A stretch of 64,000 nucleotides of DNA from Flavobacteriales bacterium. GTDB lineage: Bacteria > Bacteroidota > Bacteroidia > Flavobacteriales_F > PHOS-HE28. The notes below the pieces were generated by a model, which worked only from the letters and a program-made list of their open reading frames with translations, searched no databases and was not told where the DNA came from. The position numbers and the translations under genes are program-made. Shown here piece by piece: positions 16,176 through 23,929 of the stretch (position 1 is its first letter; every line of letters begins with the position of its first letter). Location: positions 1 through 64,000 of the forward strand of contig JACJZI010000013.1 in the NCBI GenBank assembly GCA_020635655.1, written 5' to 3'.

Positions 16176-17219
16176 TCACTGGAAGTACCGCTCTATGGGG
16201 CGCGGCAGGGCAAGCTGTTCCAACTCCACGCGGGTCACGGCATGGATGCCGGCCGGAGGGCGGGCTCCTTTTGGTGGGACCAGTTCCCAAAAGGTGATGT
16301 GGAGCCGCTGGTGCGACAAGAGATGGCGTACCGGCCCGATGCGTTCCTTCACCCGCCAGCCCGATCTCCGGTGGACCACCCGCCAGTGCTTCAAGAACGT
16401 GTTCGCATCGAGGTCGGCCTCGCTTTCGAGCAACGGGGGGACGTACAGGCCCGCCCAGATGTCCCGTAAACCCCGCTTTTCCACCCAAATGGTCCCAGCC
16501 CGGCGCACCACGCCGAAATGGAGATGGCGGTCGCGGACCTTCGTGCGCCCCTGTTTGACGGGCAACCGGTCGACACGGCCTTCCCGACGAGCGATGCATT
16601 TGCCGTGCAAAGGGCAATTTGGACAATCCGGGGCATTCGGCGTACAGATCGTGGCACCGAGCTCCATGACCGCCTGGTTGTGGTCACCCGGATGCTCCCT
16701 GGGCATCAGCGTGGTGGCCAGTTCACGGAACGTGCGCCGCCCGGCCGTGCTGTCGATCGGGGTGTCGATGCCGAACACGCGTGCGAGCACACGGTACACG
16801 TTGCCGTCCACCACCGGCTCGGGTACATCGAAGGCGATGCTGGCGATGGCGGCGGCCGTATAGTCGCCCACGCCTTTCAACGCCAACAGCCCGGCATGGG
16901 TCCGTGGAAAGCGGCCACCATGGTCCGAGACCACCTGGCGGGCGGCGGTCAGCAGGTTGCGTGCCCGGCTGTAGTACCCCAGCCCCTGCCACAGGCGCAG
17001 CACCTCATCCTCTCGGGCCCTGGCCAGGTGCTGCACGGAAGGGAACCGTTCCAGGAAACGCTGGTAATACCGCAGGCCCTGGTCCACCCGGGTCTGTTGG
17101 AGGATCACCTCGCTGAGCCAGATGGCGTAGGGATCGCGGGTGTGGCGCCAGGGCAGATCGCGGCGGTGGGCGGCATACCAAGGCCCCAGCGCCCGAGTGA
17201 ACCACGAACGACTTGACAT
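16176..17219 (-). CDS. mutY: A/G-specific adenine glycosylase MutY
   Basis: MutY removes adenine paired with 8-oxoguanine. The protein has 347 residues. The HhH-GPD domain shows the catalytic Glu in WLSEVILQQT, the MutY-type Tyr in the hairpin loop LKGVGDYTAAAIASIAF, and the catalytic Asp in PVVDGNVYRV. The iron-sulfur cluster Cys pattern Cx6Cx2Cx5C is present in CTPNAPDCPNCPLHGKC. The C-terminal part is the NUDIX-like 8-oxoG recognition domain. The ATG at 17219 is supported by a CATCTTTG box 7 bases upstream. It diverges from the HU gene. Confidence 0.97.
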   Translation of the reverse strand: MSSRSWFTRALGPWYAAHRRDLPWRHTRDPYAIWLSEVILQQTRVDQGLRYYQRFLERFPSVQHLARAREDEVLRLWQGLGYYSRARNLLTAARQVVSDHGGRFPRTHAGLLALKGVGDYTAAAIASIAFDVPEPVVDGNVYRVLARVFGIDTPIDSTAGRRTFRELATTLMPREHPGDHNQAVMELGATICTPNAPDCPNCPLHGKCIARREGRVDRLPVKQGRTKVRDRHLHFGVVRRAGTIWVEKRGLRDIWAGLYVPPLLESEADLDANTFLKHWRVVHRRSGWRVKERIGPVRHLLSHQRLHITFWELVPPKGARPPAGIHAVTRVELEQLALPRPIERYFQ

Positions 17220-17226
17220 CCAGCCA

Positions 17227-17234
17227 CAAAGATG
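17227..17234 (-). promoter_or_regulatory. -7-like element (CATCTTTG) of mutY
   Basis: The minus-strand CATCTTTG stands 7 bases before the mutY ATG, back to back with the HU promoter. Confidence 0.45.
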
Positions 17235-17258
17235 CATTGCTGGATCCAGCAGGAAGCC

Positions 17259-17266
17259 TATCTTTG
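17259..17266 (+). promoter_or_regulatory. -7 element (TATCTTTG) of the HU gene
   Basis: TATCTTTG lies 22 bases before the ATG at 17289. A TTG at 17237-17239 sits 19 bases upstream, the usual -33/-7 spacing in this phylum. Confidence 0.8.
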
Positions 17267-17288
17267 CGCCCCCAAAACTCCTGAAGGG

Positions 17289-17579
17289 ATGACGAAGGCA
17301 GAATTGGTCGGCATCATCGCCAAGCGGACCGGCGTGGAACGGAATGCTGTCCTTGTGACGATCGAGGCTTTCATGGAAGAAGTGAAGAACAGCCTGGAGA
17401 AAGGGGAGGATGTGCACCTGCGCGGGTTCGGCAGTTTCGTGGTGAAGCACCGGGCACAGAAAACGGGCCGCATCCTCTCGAAGAACACCACGATCATCAT
17501 CCCGGCGCACGATGTGCCGGCGTTCAAGCCTGCGGACACTTTCGTGGAGCGGGTGAAGGACCGGCCCAAGCAGGGATGA
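17289..17579 (+). CDS. HU/IHF-family DNA-binding protein
   Basis: The protein has 96 residues, the standard HU size. It opens with MTKAELVGIIAKRTGVERNA and has the family signature LRGFGSFVVKHRAQKTGR leading into the DNA-binding arm. HU bends DNA and compacts the nucleoid. The start is chosen at the conserved MTKAEL; the frame is open 19 codons upstream through the promoter. Its stop overlaps the TPR gene by 4 bases (ATGA). The position next to mutY-ssb-gldE-gldD repeats a gene order common in Flavobacteriales. Confidence 0.95.
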   Translation: MTKAELVGIIAKRTGVERNAVLVTIEAFMEEVKNSLEKGEDVHLRGFGSFVVKHRAQKTGRILSKNTTIIIPAHDVPAFKPADTFVERVKDRPKQG

Positions 17580-18094
17580 GGAAGTGGAGCACGCCCCAAG
17601 CCCTGGCCCTGGCCGGGTCGCTCGTGGCGATCGTTCTTTTGATGCTGCTGCCCCGGACCCACGAGGCCGTTCCTGCCGAAGCGGAACCACCAGCTGGTGA
17701 TGCGACGGTGGAGGAACAGGTGGCCGAAGCCGTGAAGCTCGTGCAGGGCGCCCAGCCCATGCAGGGCATCCTGAAACTCCGCCAGCTGGCCGAGGACCAT
17801 CCGGAGAACGCCGAGGTGCAATGGCAGCTCGGGATGTTCTCCCTGCAGAGCGGACAGGTGGACAAGGCGGTGGGCCGGTTCCACCGGGTGCTCGAGATCG
17901 ACAGTGCCGGTCATCCGGAGGCCTGGCAGATGCTCGGTCGGAGCTATGCCCTGATGGACAGCATCCCGCAGGCCCGTGAGGCCTTGCGGAAATACAGAGG
18001 AAAGTTGACCGATCCGGAGGCCCTATCGGCCGTGGACCGGCAGTTGGAGGAATTGGAAAACGCTAAAGAAGGAGAGCAGCATGCCTTGCGGTAA
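17576..18094 (+). CDS. Membrane-anchored TPR protein
   Basis: The protein has 172 residues. One membrane helix lies at about residues 10-26, with a short positively charged N-terminus, followed by an acidic linker and two or three tetratricopeptide repeats (about 48-150), such as NAEVQWQLGMFSLQSGQVDKA and HPEAWQMLGRSYALMDS. TPRs mediate protein contacts; the partner is unknown. It overlaps the HU gene by 4 bases (ATGA), and its own last codons overlap the start of the 31-residue basic protein, so translation may be coupled across all three. Confidence 0.85.
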   Translation: MRKWSTPQALALAGSLVAIVLLMLLPRTHEAVPAEAEPPAGDATVEEQVAEAVKLVQGAQPMQGILKLRQLAEDHPENAEVQWQLGMFSLQSGQVDKAVGRFHRVLEIDSAGHPEAWQMLGRSYALMDSIPQAREALRKYRGKLTDPEALSAVDRQLEELENAKEGEQHALR

Positions 18095-18176
18095 GAAACG
18101 GAAGCGCCACAAGATGGCCACCCACAAGCGGAAGAAGCGCTTGCGGAAGAACCGGCACAAGAAGAAGAACCGGTAG
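18081..18176 (+). CDS. 31-residue basic protein, mS38/bS22-like (DUF1713 type)
   Basis: This very short gene encodes MPCGKKRKRHKMATHKRKKR plus 11 further residues rich in Lys and Arg, ending KKKNR. More than half of the residues are Lys or Arg. The middle matches the pattern KMxxHKxxKxxxKxR of the C-terminal domain of mitochondrial ribosomal protein mS38 (AURKAIP1/Cox24), a family whose mycobacterial member is the small-subunit protein bS22. Such proteins lie in the rRNA of the decoding side of the small subunit. It overlaps the TPR gene by 14 bases and precedes RNase G. The function is inferred from the pattern. Confidence 0.75.
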   Translation: MPCGKKRKRHKMATHKRKKRLRKNRHKKKNR

Positions 18177-18290
18177 ACCGGCCTCCCGTGCGCGCATGGG
18201 TGAGTTCCCGCGCCGCCATGGGGGTCGTGTACCCCTTCGTCGCACATCCCATGACCGGATGATGCACTTGCTCCCACCCATCCATATCCG

Positions 18291-19841
18291 GTGAGCGTCG
18301 ATCTCATCATCCGTTCCTCCGCAGGCGAGGTCGCCATCGCATTGATGCGCGACAAGGTGCTCCAGGAACTGCACCGCGAGCGGACGGAGCGCGGGTTCAC
18401 CGTGGGCGATATCTACCTGGCCAAGGTGCGCAAGGTGGCCCCCGGCCTCAACGCCGCCTTCGTGGACGTGGGGCACGAGAAGGACGCCTTCCTGCACTAC
18501 TTCGACCTCGGCCCGCAGTACCGCAACAGCTACAAGTTCACCAAGGGGGCCGTCAGTGGCAGCGTGAAGAGCCCGCTGCTCGACGGCTGGAAGCTGGAGG
18601 GCGACATCGACAAGAACGGCAAGATCGCCGACGTGGTCAGCGCCAGCCAGAGCGTGATGGTGCAGATCGCCAAGGAACCCATCAGCACCAAGGGCCCGCG
18701 CCTCACCGCCGAAGTGACCCTCGCCGGCCGCTACATGGTGCTCGTGCCCTTCATCAACAAGGTCAGCATCAGCAGCCGCATCAAGGACGGCGAGGAGCGC
18801 GACCGGTTGAAGCGCCTCATGCAGAGCATCAAGCCGGACAATTTCGGCCTGATCGTGCGCACCAACGCCGAGAACAAGAAGGTGGTCGACCTGGACGCCG
18901 ACCTGAAGCATCTGATCACGCGTTGGGAGACCTGCTTCCACAATCTCCGCAACGCCATCCCGCCCAAACGCGTGCTTGGCGAGATCGATCGCACCAGCGC
19001 CGTGCTGCGCGATCTGCTCAACAAGGACTTCGCCAACATCCACGTGAACGACGAGCTGCTGGCCGAGGAGGTGCGGCAGTACCTCGGCAAGATCGCCCCG
19101 GACAAGGCCGGCATCGCCAAGCTGTACAAGGGCAAGCTCGACATCTTCGACAACTTCGGGGTCAACAAGCAGATCAAGCAGGCTTTCGGCAAGCAGGTGA
19201 TGCTGCCCAGCGGCGCCTACCTGATCATCGAGAAGACCGAGGCCATGCACGTGATCGACGTGAACAGCGGCGCGCGCAAGGGCGGTCAGAACGACCAGGA
19301 ACAGAACGCCCTGGAGATCAACCTGGAGGCCGCCCGCGAGATCGCCCGCCTGCTGCGCTTGCGTGACATGGGCGGCATCATCGCCTGTGACTTCATCGAC
19401 ATGTACAGCGCGGAGAACCGGCGCGCGCTGCACAAGGCCTTCAAGGAGGCCATGGCCGACGACAAGGCCAAGCACAACATCCTGCCGCCCTCCCGCTTCG
19501 GCGTGGTGGAGCTCACCCGCCAGCGGGTGCGGCCCGAGACCGAGATCGACACCAGTGAGAGCTGCCCCACCTGCGGCGGCACGGGCGAGGTGCAGGCACC
19601 GGTGCTCATCATCGACGAGATCGAGAACGCGCTGAACTACCTGCTGGGCGAGAAGGAGATGACGGGGCTCGTGCTCCACGTGCATCCCTTCATCCATGCC
19701 TACCTCACGCGCGGCCTGCCCAGCATCCGCCAGAAATGGTGGTGGCGTTGGAAGAAGTGGGTGAAGGTCGTTCCCGAGGGCGCGCACCAGTACCTGCAAT
19801 ACACGGTGTTCGACGCGAAGGGCGAGGTGGTGCCGTTGTAG
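18291..19841 (+). CDS. rng: Ribonuclease G (RNase E/G family)
   Basis: RNase G is a single-strand endonuclease that matures the 16S rRNA 5' end and degrades mRNA. The protein has 516 residues. The S1 domain comes first (GDIYLAKVRKVAPGLNAAFVD), then the nuclease domain with GAYLIIEKTEAMHVIDVNSG and the catalytic-site IIACDFIDM. The zinc-link motif CPTCGGTG follows. The start is a GTG at 18291 giving SVDLIIRSS, the usual N-terminus. It follows the mS38-like gene after 114 bp with no clear promoter, so it may belong to the HU transcript. Confidence 0.96.
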   Translation: MSVDLIIRSSAGEVAIALMRDKVLQELHRERTERGFTVGDIYLAKVRKVAPGLNAAFVDVGHEKDAFLHYFDLGPQYRNSYKFTKGAVSGSVKSPLLDGWKLEGDIDKNGKIADVVSASQSVMVQIAKEPISTKGPRLTAEVTLAGRYMVLVPFINKVSISSRIKDGEERDRLKRLMQSIKPDNFGLIVRTNAENKKVVDLDADLKHLITRWETCFHNLRNAIPPKRVLGEIDRTSAVLRDLLNKDFANIHVNDELLAEEVRQYLGKIAPDKAGIAKLYKGKLDIFDNFGVNKQIKQAFGKQVMLPSGAYLIIEKTEAMHVIDVNSGARKGGQNDQEQNALEINLEAAREIARLLRLRDMGGIIACDFIDMYSAENRRALHKAFKEAMADDKAKHNILPPSRFGVVELTRQRVRPETEIDTSESCPTCGGTGEVQAPVLIIDEIENALNYLLGEKEMTGLVLHVHPFIHAYLTRGLPSIRQKWWWRWKKWVKVVPEGAHQYLQYTVFDAKGEVVPL

Positions 19842-19955
19842 GCGGTCCGGATGTGCGTCCTATTTGGAGGTTGCGTTTTATGCCCTTCATACGCGCTGGT
19901 CGCTGAAGCCAGAGCCTCAACCGATCGACCGCCTACCATCCTGCGCCCCAACCCG

Positions 19956-19963
19956 TAATTTCG
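19956..19963 (+). promoter_or_regulatory. -7-like element (TAATTTCG) of prfB
   Basis: TAATTTCGCGGCCCCG leads into the ATG at 19972 with 8 bases between box and start. It resembles the ctaA and DMT promoters (TATTTTCGCG). Confidence 0.6.
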
Positions 19964-19971
19964 CGGCCCCG

Positions 19972-21069
19972 ATGGTGACCGCCTACCAATACGAGGAATT
20001 GAACGAGCGTCTGGAGGCCCTGCACGGTTACCTGCGCGTGGAGGAGAAGCAGGAGCAGATCGCCGAGGAGGAGAAGTACACGCACGATCCCGACTTCTGG
20101 AACGACCAGAAAAAGGCCCAGGGCGTGATGAAGAAGATCCGCGAGCTGAAGCGCTGGGTCGGCCTGTACGCCGAGGTGAAGCGGCAGGTGGACGACGTGG
20201 GCGTGATGCTCGAGTTCTTCAAGGCGAAGGAAGCGAGCGAGGAGGACCTGGACGCCCAGTACGGGACCGCACTGGACAAGTTGGAGGACCTGGAGTTCAA
20301 GAACATGCTCAGCGCCGAGGAGGACCCCTTGAGCGCGGTGGTGCAGATCACGAGCGGGGCCGGAGGCACGGAAAGCAATGATTGGGCGCTGATGCTGCTG
20401 CGCATGTACCGCATGTGGGCCGAGAAGAACGACTACAAGGTGCGCGTGCTCGACTACCAGGACGGCGAGGCGGCGGGCATCAAGCAGGCCACGATGGAGG
20501 TGGACGGTGAGTTCGCCTTCGGCATGCTGAAGGGCGAGAACGGTGTGCATCGCCTGGTGCGCATCAGCCCGTTCGACAGCAACGCCCGGCGCCACACCAG
20601 CTTCGTCAGCGTGTACGTCTATCCCCTGGTGGACGAGTCGATCAACATCGAGATCAACCCGGCGGACATCACCTGGGACACGTTCCGCAGCGGCGGTGCC
20701 GGCGGACAGAACGTGAACAAGGTGGAGACCGGGGTGCGCCTGCGTCATGCGCCCACCGGCATCATCATCGAGAACACCGAGACGCGCAGCCAGCTCGAGA
20801 ACAAGAACAAGGCCCTGCAGCTGCTGAAGTCACAGTTGTACGAGATGGAGTTGGAGCGTCGCCGCAGCAAGCGCAGCGAGATCGAGGCCGGCAAGAAGAA
20901 GATCGAGTGGGGCAGCCAGATCCGCAACTACGTGCTGCAGCCCTACAAGCTGGTGAAGGACGTGCGCACCGAGCATGAGACCAGCAGCGTGGACGACGTG
21001 CTGAACGGTGGCATCGATGAGTTCCTGAAGGCCTACCTGATGATGCATGGCCAGAGCCAGAAAGTCTAG
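19972..21069 (+). CDS. prfB: Peptide chain release factor 2, no programmed frameshift
   Basis: RF2 ends translation at UGA and UAA. The protein has 365 residues, the normal length. The stop-codon recognition tripeptide is SPF in VRISPFDSNARRH, and the peptidyl-tRNA hydrolysis motif is GGQ in RSGGAGGQNVNKVET. In many bacteria prfB carries a +1 frameshift site just after the residues RGYL. Here the matching place reads HGYL followed by CGC GTG (Arg-Val) in one open frame, so the self-regulating UGA is absent. The start at 19972 is supported by the promoter 8 bases upstream. Confidence 0.96.
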   Translation: MVTAYQYEELNERLEALHGYLRVEEKQEQIAEEEKYTHDPDFWNDQKKAQGVMKKIRELKRWVGLYAEVKRQVDDVGVMLEFFKAKEASEEDLDAQYGTALDKLEDLEFKNMLSAEEDPLSAVVQITSGAGGTESNDWALMLLRMYRMWAEKNDYKVRVLDYQDGEAAGIKQATMEVDGEFAFGMLKGENGVHRLVRISPFDSNARRHTSFVSVYVYPLVDESINIEINPADITWDTFRSGGAGGQNVNKVETGVRLRHAPTGIIIENTETRSQLENKNKALQLLKSQLYEMELERRRSKRSEIEAGKKKIEWGSQIRNYVLQPYKLVKDVRTEHETSSVDDVLNGGIDEFLKAYLMMHGQSQKV

Positions 21070-21120
21070 GGGCGACACCTGTAACGTCGACCCATGGGGT
21101 CGGCCCGAACGATGAAAGCG

Positions 21121-22506
21121 ATGGACTACCGCATCGAGAAGGACACCATGGGCGAGGTGCAGGTACCCGCCGACAAGTACTGGGGTGCGCAGACCGAGCG
21201 CAGCCGAAACAATTTCCGCATCGGGCCGCCCGCCAGCATGCCGATCGAGATCGTGCATGCCTTCGCCTTTCTGAAGAAGGCCGCAGCGCTCACGAACGCG
21301 GACCTCGGCGTGCTGCCCCAGGAGAAAGCCGACCTGATCGCACGGGTCTGCGACGAGATCCTCGCCGGCCAGCTGGACGACCAGTTTCCCCTTGTGATAT
21401 GGCAGACCGGCAGCGGCACGCAGAGCAACATGAACGTGAACGAGGTGATCGCCTACCGCGCGCACGTGCTCAATGGCGGCCAGCTTACCGACAAGGAGAG
21501 GGTCCTGGCCCCCAACGATGACGTCAACAAGAGCCAGAGCAGCAACGACACCTTCCCCACGGCCATGCACATCGCGGCCTATCGCATGGCGGCGCAGGTG
21601 ACGCTGCCCGGGGTGAGGAAGTTGCGCGACACCCTGACCGCGAAAGCCGAAGCGTTCAAGGACGTGGTGAAGACCGGCCGCACGCACTTCATGGATGCCA
21701 CGCCGCTCACGCTGGGCCAGGAGTTCAGCGGTTACGTGCAGCAGTTGGACAATGGCCTGCGCGCGGTGAACAACGCACTGGAGATGATCGCCCAGCTCGC
21801 GCTCGGCGGCACCGCGGTCGGTACCGGCCTGAACACGCCGAAGGGCTATGCCGAGGCCGTGGCCAAGAAGATCGCCGAGCTCACCGGCCTGCCGTTCGTC
21901 ACCGCACCGAACAAGTTCGAGGCGCTCGCGGCGCACGACGCGATGGTGGAATTGAGCGGTGCCTATCGCCGGCTGGCCGTGAGCCTGATGAAGATCGGCA
22001 ACGACGTGCGCATGCTCAGCAGCGGTCCGCGCAGCGGCATCGGTGAGATCAGGATACCGGACAACGAGCCCGGCTCATCGATCATGCCCGGCAAGGTGAA
22101 CCCCACCCAGGTGGAGGCGCTGACCATGGTGGCCGCCCAGGTGATGGGCAACGACGTGGCCGTAGGCATCGGTGGCAGCAACGGCCAGTTCGAACTGAAC
22201 GTGTTCAAGCCGGTGATCGCGGCCAATGTGCTGCAGAGCGCACGATTGCTCGGGGACGCCTGCGTGAGCTTCAACGACCATTGCGCCTTGGGCATCGAAC
22301 CGGACCGGGCCGTGATCGAACGTCATCTGGAGAACTCGTTGATGCTGGTGACCGCCCTGAACACGCACATCGGCTACTACAAGGCGGCCGAGATCGCCAA
22401 GAAGGCGCACAAGGAGGGCACGACCTTGAAGCAAGCCGCACTGGCGCTCGGCTACGTCACGGCCGAGGAGTTCGACAAGTGGGTGGACCCGCGGAAGATG
22501 GTGTGA
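21121..22506 (+). CDS. fumC: Fumarate hydratase, class II
   Basis: The enzyme interconverts fumarate and malate in the TCA cycle. The protein has 461 residues. It opens with MDYRIEKDTMGEVQVPADKY and has the substrate-site motifs WQTGSGTQSNMN, SSNDTFPTAM, TGRTHFMDATPLT and the fumarase/aspartase signature GSSIMPGKVNP. ATGs occur three and nine codons upstream, but the one at 21121 gives the usual N-terminus. The gene converges on the persulfide dioxygenase gene with a single base between the two stops. Confidence 0.97.
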   Translation: MDYRIEKDTMGEVQVPADKYWGAQTERSRNNFRIGPPASMPIEIVHAFAFLKKAAALTNADLGVLPQEKADLIARVCDEILAGQLDDQFPLVIWQTGSGTQSNMNVNEVIAYRAHVLNGGQLTDKERVLAPNDDVNKSQSSNDTFPTAMHIAAYRMAAQVTLPGVRKLRDTLTAKAEAFKDVVKTGRTHFMDATPLTLGQEFSGYVQQLDNGLRAVNNALEMIAQLALGGTAVGTGLNTPKGYAEAVAKKIAELTGLPFVTAPNKFEALAAHDAMVELSGAYRRLAVSLMKIGNDVRMLSSGPRSGIGEIRIPDNEPGSSIMPGKVNPTQVEALTMVAAQVMGNDVAVGIGGSNGQFELNVFKPVIAANVLQSARLLGDACVSFNDHCALGIEPDRAVIERHLENSLMLVTALNTHIGYYKAAEIAKKAHKEGTTLKQAALALGYVTAEEFDKWVDPRKMV

Positions 22507-22507
22507 G

Positions 22508-23917
22508 CTACACCTTTTTGCTCTGGCACGCGAAGTCGGTCACCCTCACGTCCGTGCCCTTGATGGCGTTGAAGCCACCCGCGACGTCGATCACGTTGTG
22601 GATCCCGCGTGACTTCAGGATGCTGCAGGCCACCATGCTGCGGTAGCCGCCGGCGCAGTGCACGTAATGCGGCTGCTTGTCGCCGAACAGGGCCAGATGG
22701 TCGTTGAGGTATTGCAGCGGTGCACTCTCCGCACCGTCCACGTGCTCGGCTTCATATTCGCCGGGTTTGCGCACGTCCACCACGTGCAGGCCACCTGCCT
22801 TCATCCGTTCCGCGAACACGGTCGCAGGGATGCTGGTGATCGTGTCCACCTCCTTGCCGGCGGCCTTCCAGGCGGCGATGCCTCCCGTCAGGACACCGAG
22901 CACATGGTCATAGCCCACGCGCGCCAGACGGGTCACGGCCTCTTCCTCCGACCCCTCCTCGCAGACCAGCACCAATGTGTGCTTCACATCAGGGATCAAT
23001 GTGCCGACCCAGGGCGCGAAATCACCCTTGAGCCCGATGTTGATCGACCGGGGGATGAACCCATCCTTGAAGGTCTGTGGCGGCCGTGTGTCCAGCACGA
23101 GCGCGCCGGCACTTTCGACCACGGTCTCGAGGGCCTCGGGTGAAAGCGGCGTGAGCCCCTGCTTCATCACCTCGTCCACGCTGGGGATCTCGCCCCGGTT
23201 CATCGCCACGTTCTGCGGGAAATAGGCGGGTGGTGGCAGCAGGCCTTCGGTCACCTCCGCGATGAACTTTTCGCGACTCTCCGCACGAAGAGCGTAGTTC
23301 ACCTGCTTCTGGTGACCCAGGGTGTCGGCGGTCTCCTTGCTCATGTTCTTGCCGCAGGCACTGCCCGCACCGTGGGCGGGATAGACGACCACGTCATCCG
23401 GCAGGGGCATGATCTTGTCGTGCAGGCTGTCATACAGATGGCCGGCAAGATCCTCCTGCGTGAGCGTTCCCGCCTTCTGCGCCAGGTCGGGCCGACCCAC
23501 ATCGCCGATGAAGAGCGTATCGCCGGTGAAGATGCAACCTGGCTTGCCAGCCTCGTCCAGGAGCAGGTACGTGGTGCTCTCCATCGTATGGCCGGGGGTG
23601 TGCAGCACGCGGATCGTCGCGTCACCCACCTTCAGTTCCTCGCCATCCTTGGCGATGTGCGCATTGAATGTCGGGTTGGCGTTCGGACCATACACGATGG
23701 TCGCTCCGGACTTCTTCGCCAGGTCCACATGGCCGCTGACAAAGTCCGCGTGGAAGTGCGTCTCGAGCACGTATTTGATCCTTGCACCGTTGCGTTGGGC
23801 GCGTTCGATGTACGGCGCGGTCTCCCGCAACGGATCGATGATCGCGGCCTCGCCTTTGCTTTCGATGTAGTAGGCGCCCTGGGCGAGGCAGCCCGTGTAG
23901 ATCTGTTCGATCGTCAT
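22508..23917 (-). CDS. Persulfide dioxygenase-rhodanese fusion (MBL plus two rhodanese domains)
   Basis: The protein has 469 residues. Residues 1-240 form a metallo-beta-lactamase fold of the ETHE1 persulfide dioxygenase type. It has THFHADFVSGH, HTPGHTMES and FTGDTLFIGDVGRPDL, which supply the mononuclear iron ligands. Two rhodanese domains follow. The first has the loop CEEGSEEEA and the second CAGGYRS, both keeping a cysteine. The layout resembles CstB, which oxidises persulfides and yields sulfite or thiosulfate. A TauE-type anion exporter begins the same leftward operon 12 bp upstream, fitting sulfite export after oxidation. Confidence 0.88.
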   Translation of the reverse strand: MTIEQIYTGCLAQGAYYIESKGEAAIIDPLRETAPYIERAQRNGARIKYVLETHFHADFVSGHVDLAKKSGATIVYGPNANPTFNAHIAKDGEELKVGDATIRVLHTPGHTMESTTYLLLDEAGKPGCIFTGDTLFIGDVGRPDLAQKAGTLTQEDLAGHLYDSLHDKIMPLPDDVVVYPAHGAGSACGKNMSKETADTLGHQKQVNYALRAESREKFIAEVTEGLLPPPAYFPQNVAMNRGEIPSVDEVMKQGLTPLSPEALETVVESAGALVLDTRPPQTFKDGFIPRSINIGLKGDFAPWVGTLIPDVKHTLVLVCEEGSEEEAVTRLARVGYDHVLGVLTGGIAAWKAAGKEVDTITSIPATVFAERMKAGGLHVVDVRKPGEYEAEHVDGAESAPLQYLNDHLALFGDKQPHYVHCAGGYRSMVACSILKSRGIHNVIDVAGGFNAIKGTDVRVTDFACQSKKV

Positions 23918-23929
23918 GGAGTAGGGTTC

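Noticed and set aside
18063..19799. A long antisense frame across rng and the mS38-like gene
   Set aside because: It is rich in Val, His, Leu and Asp repeats, as expected from the reverse of a charged coding sequence. RNase G is certain on the other strand.
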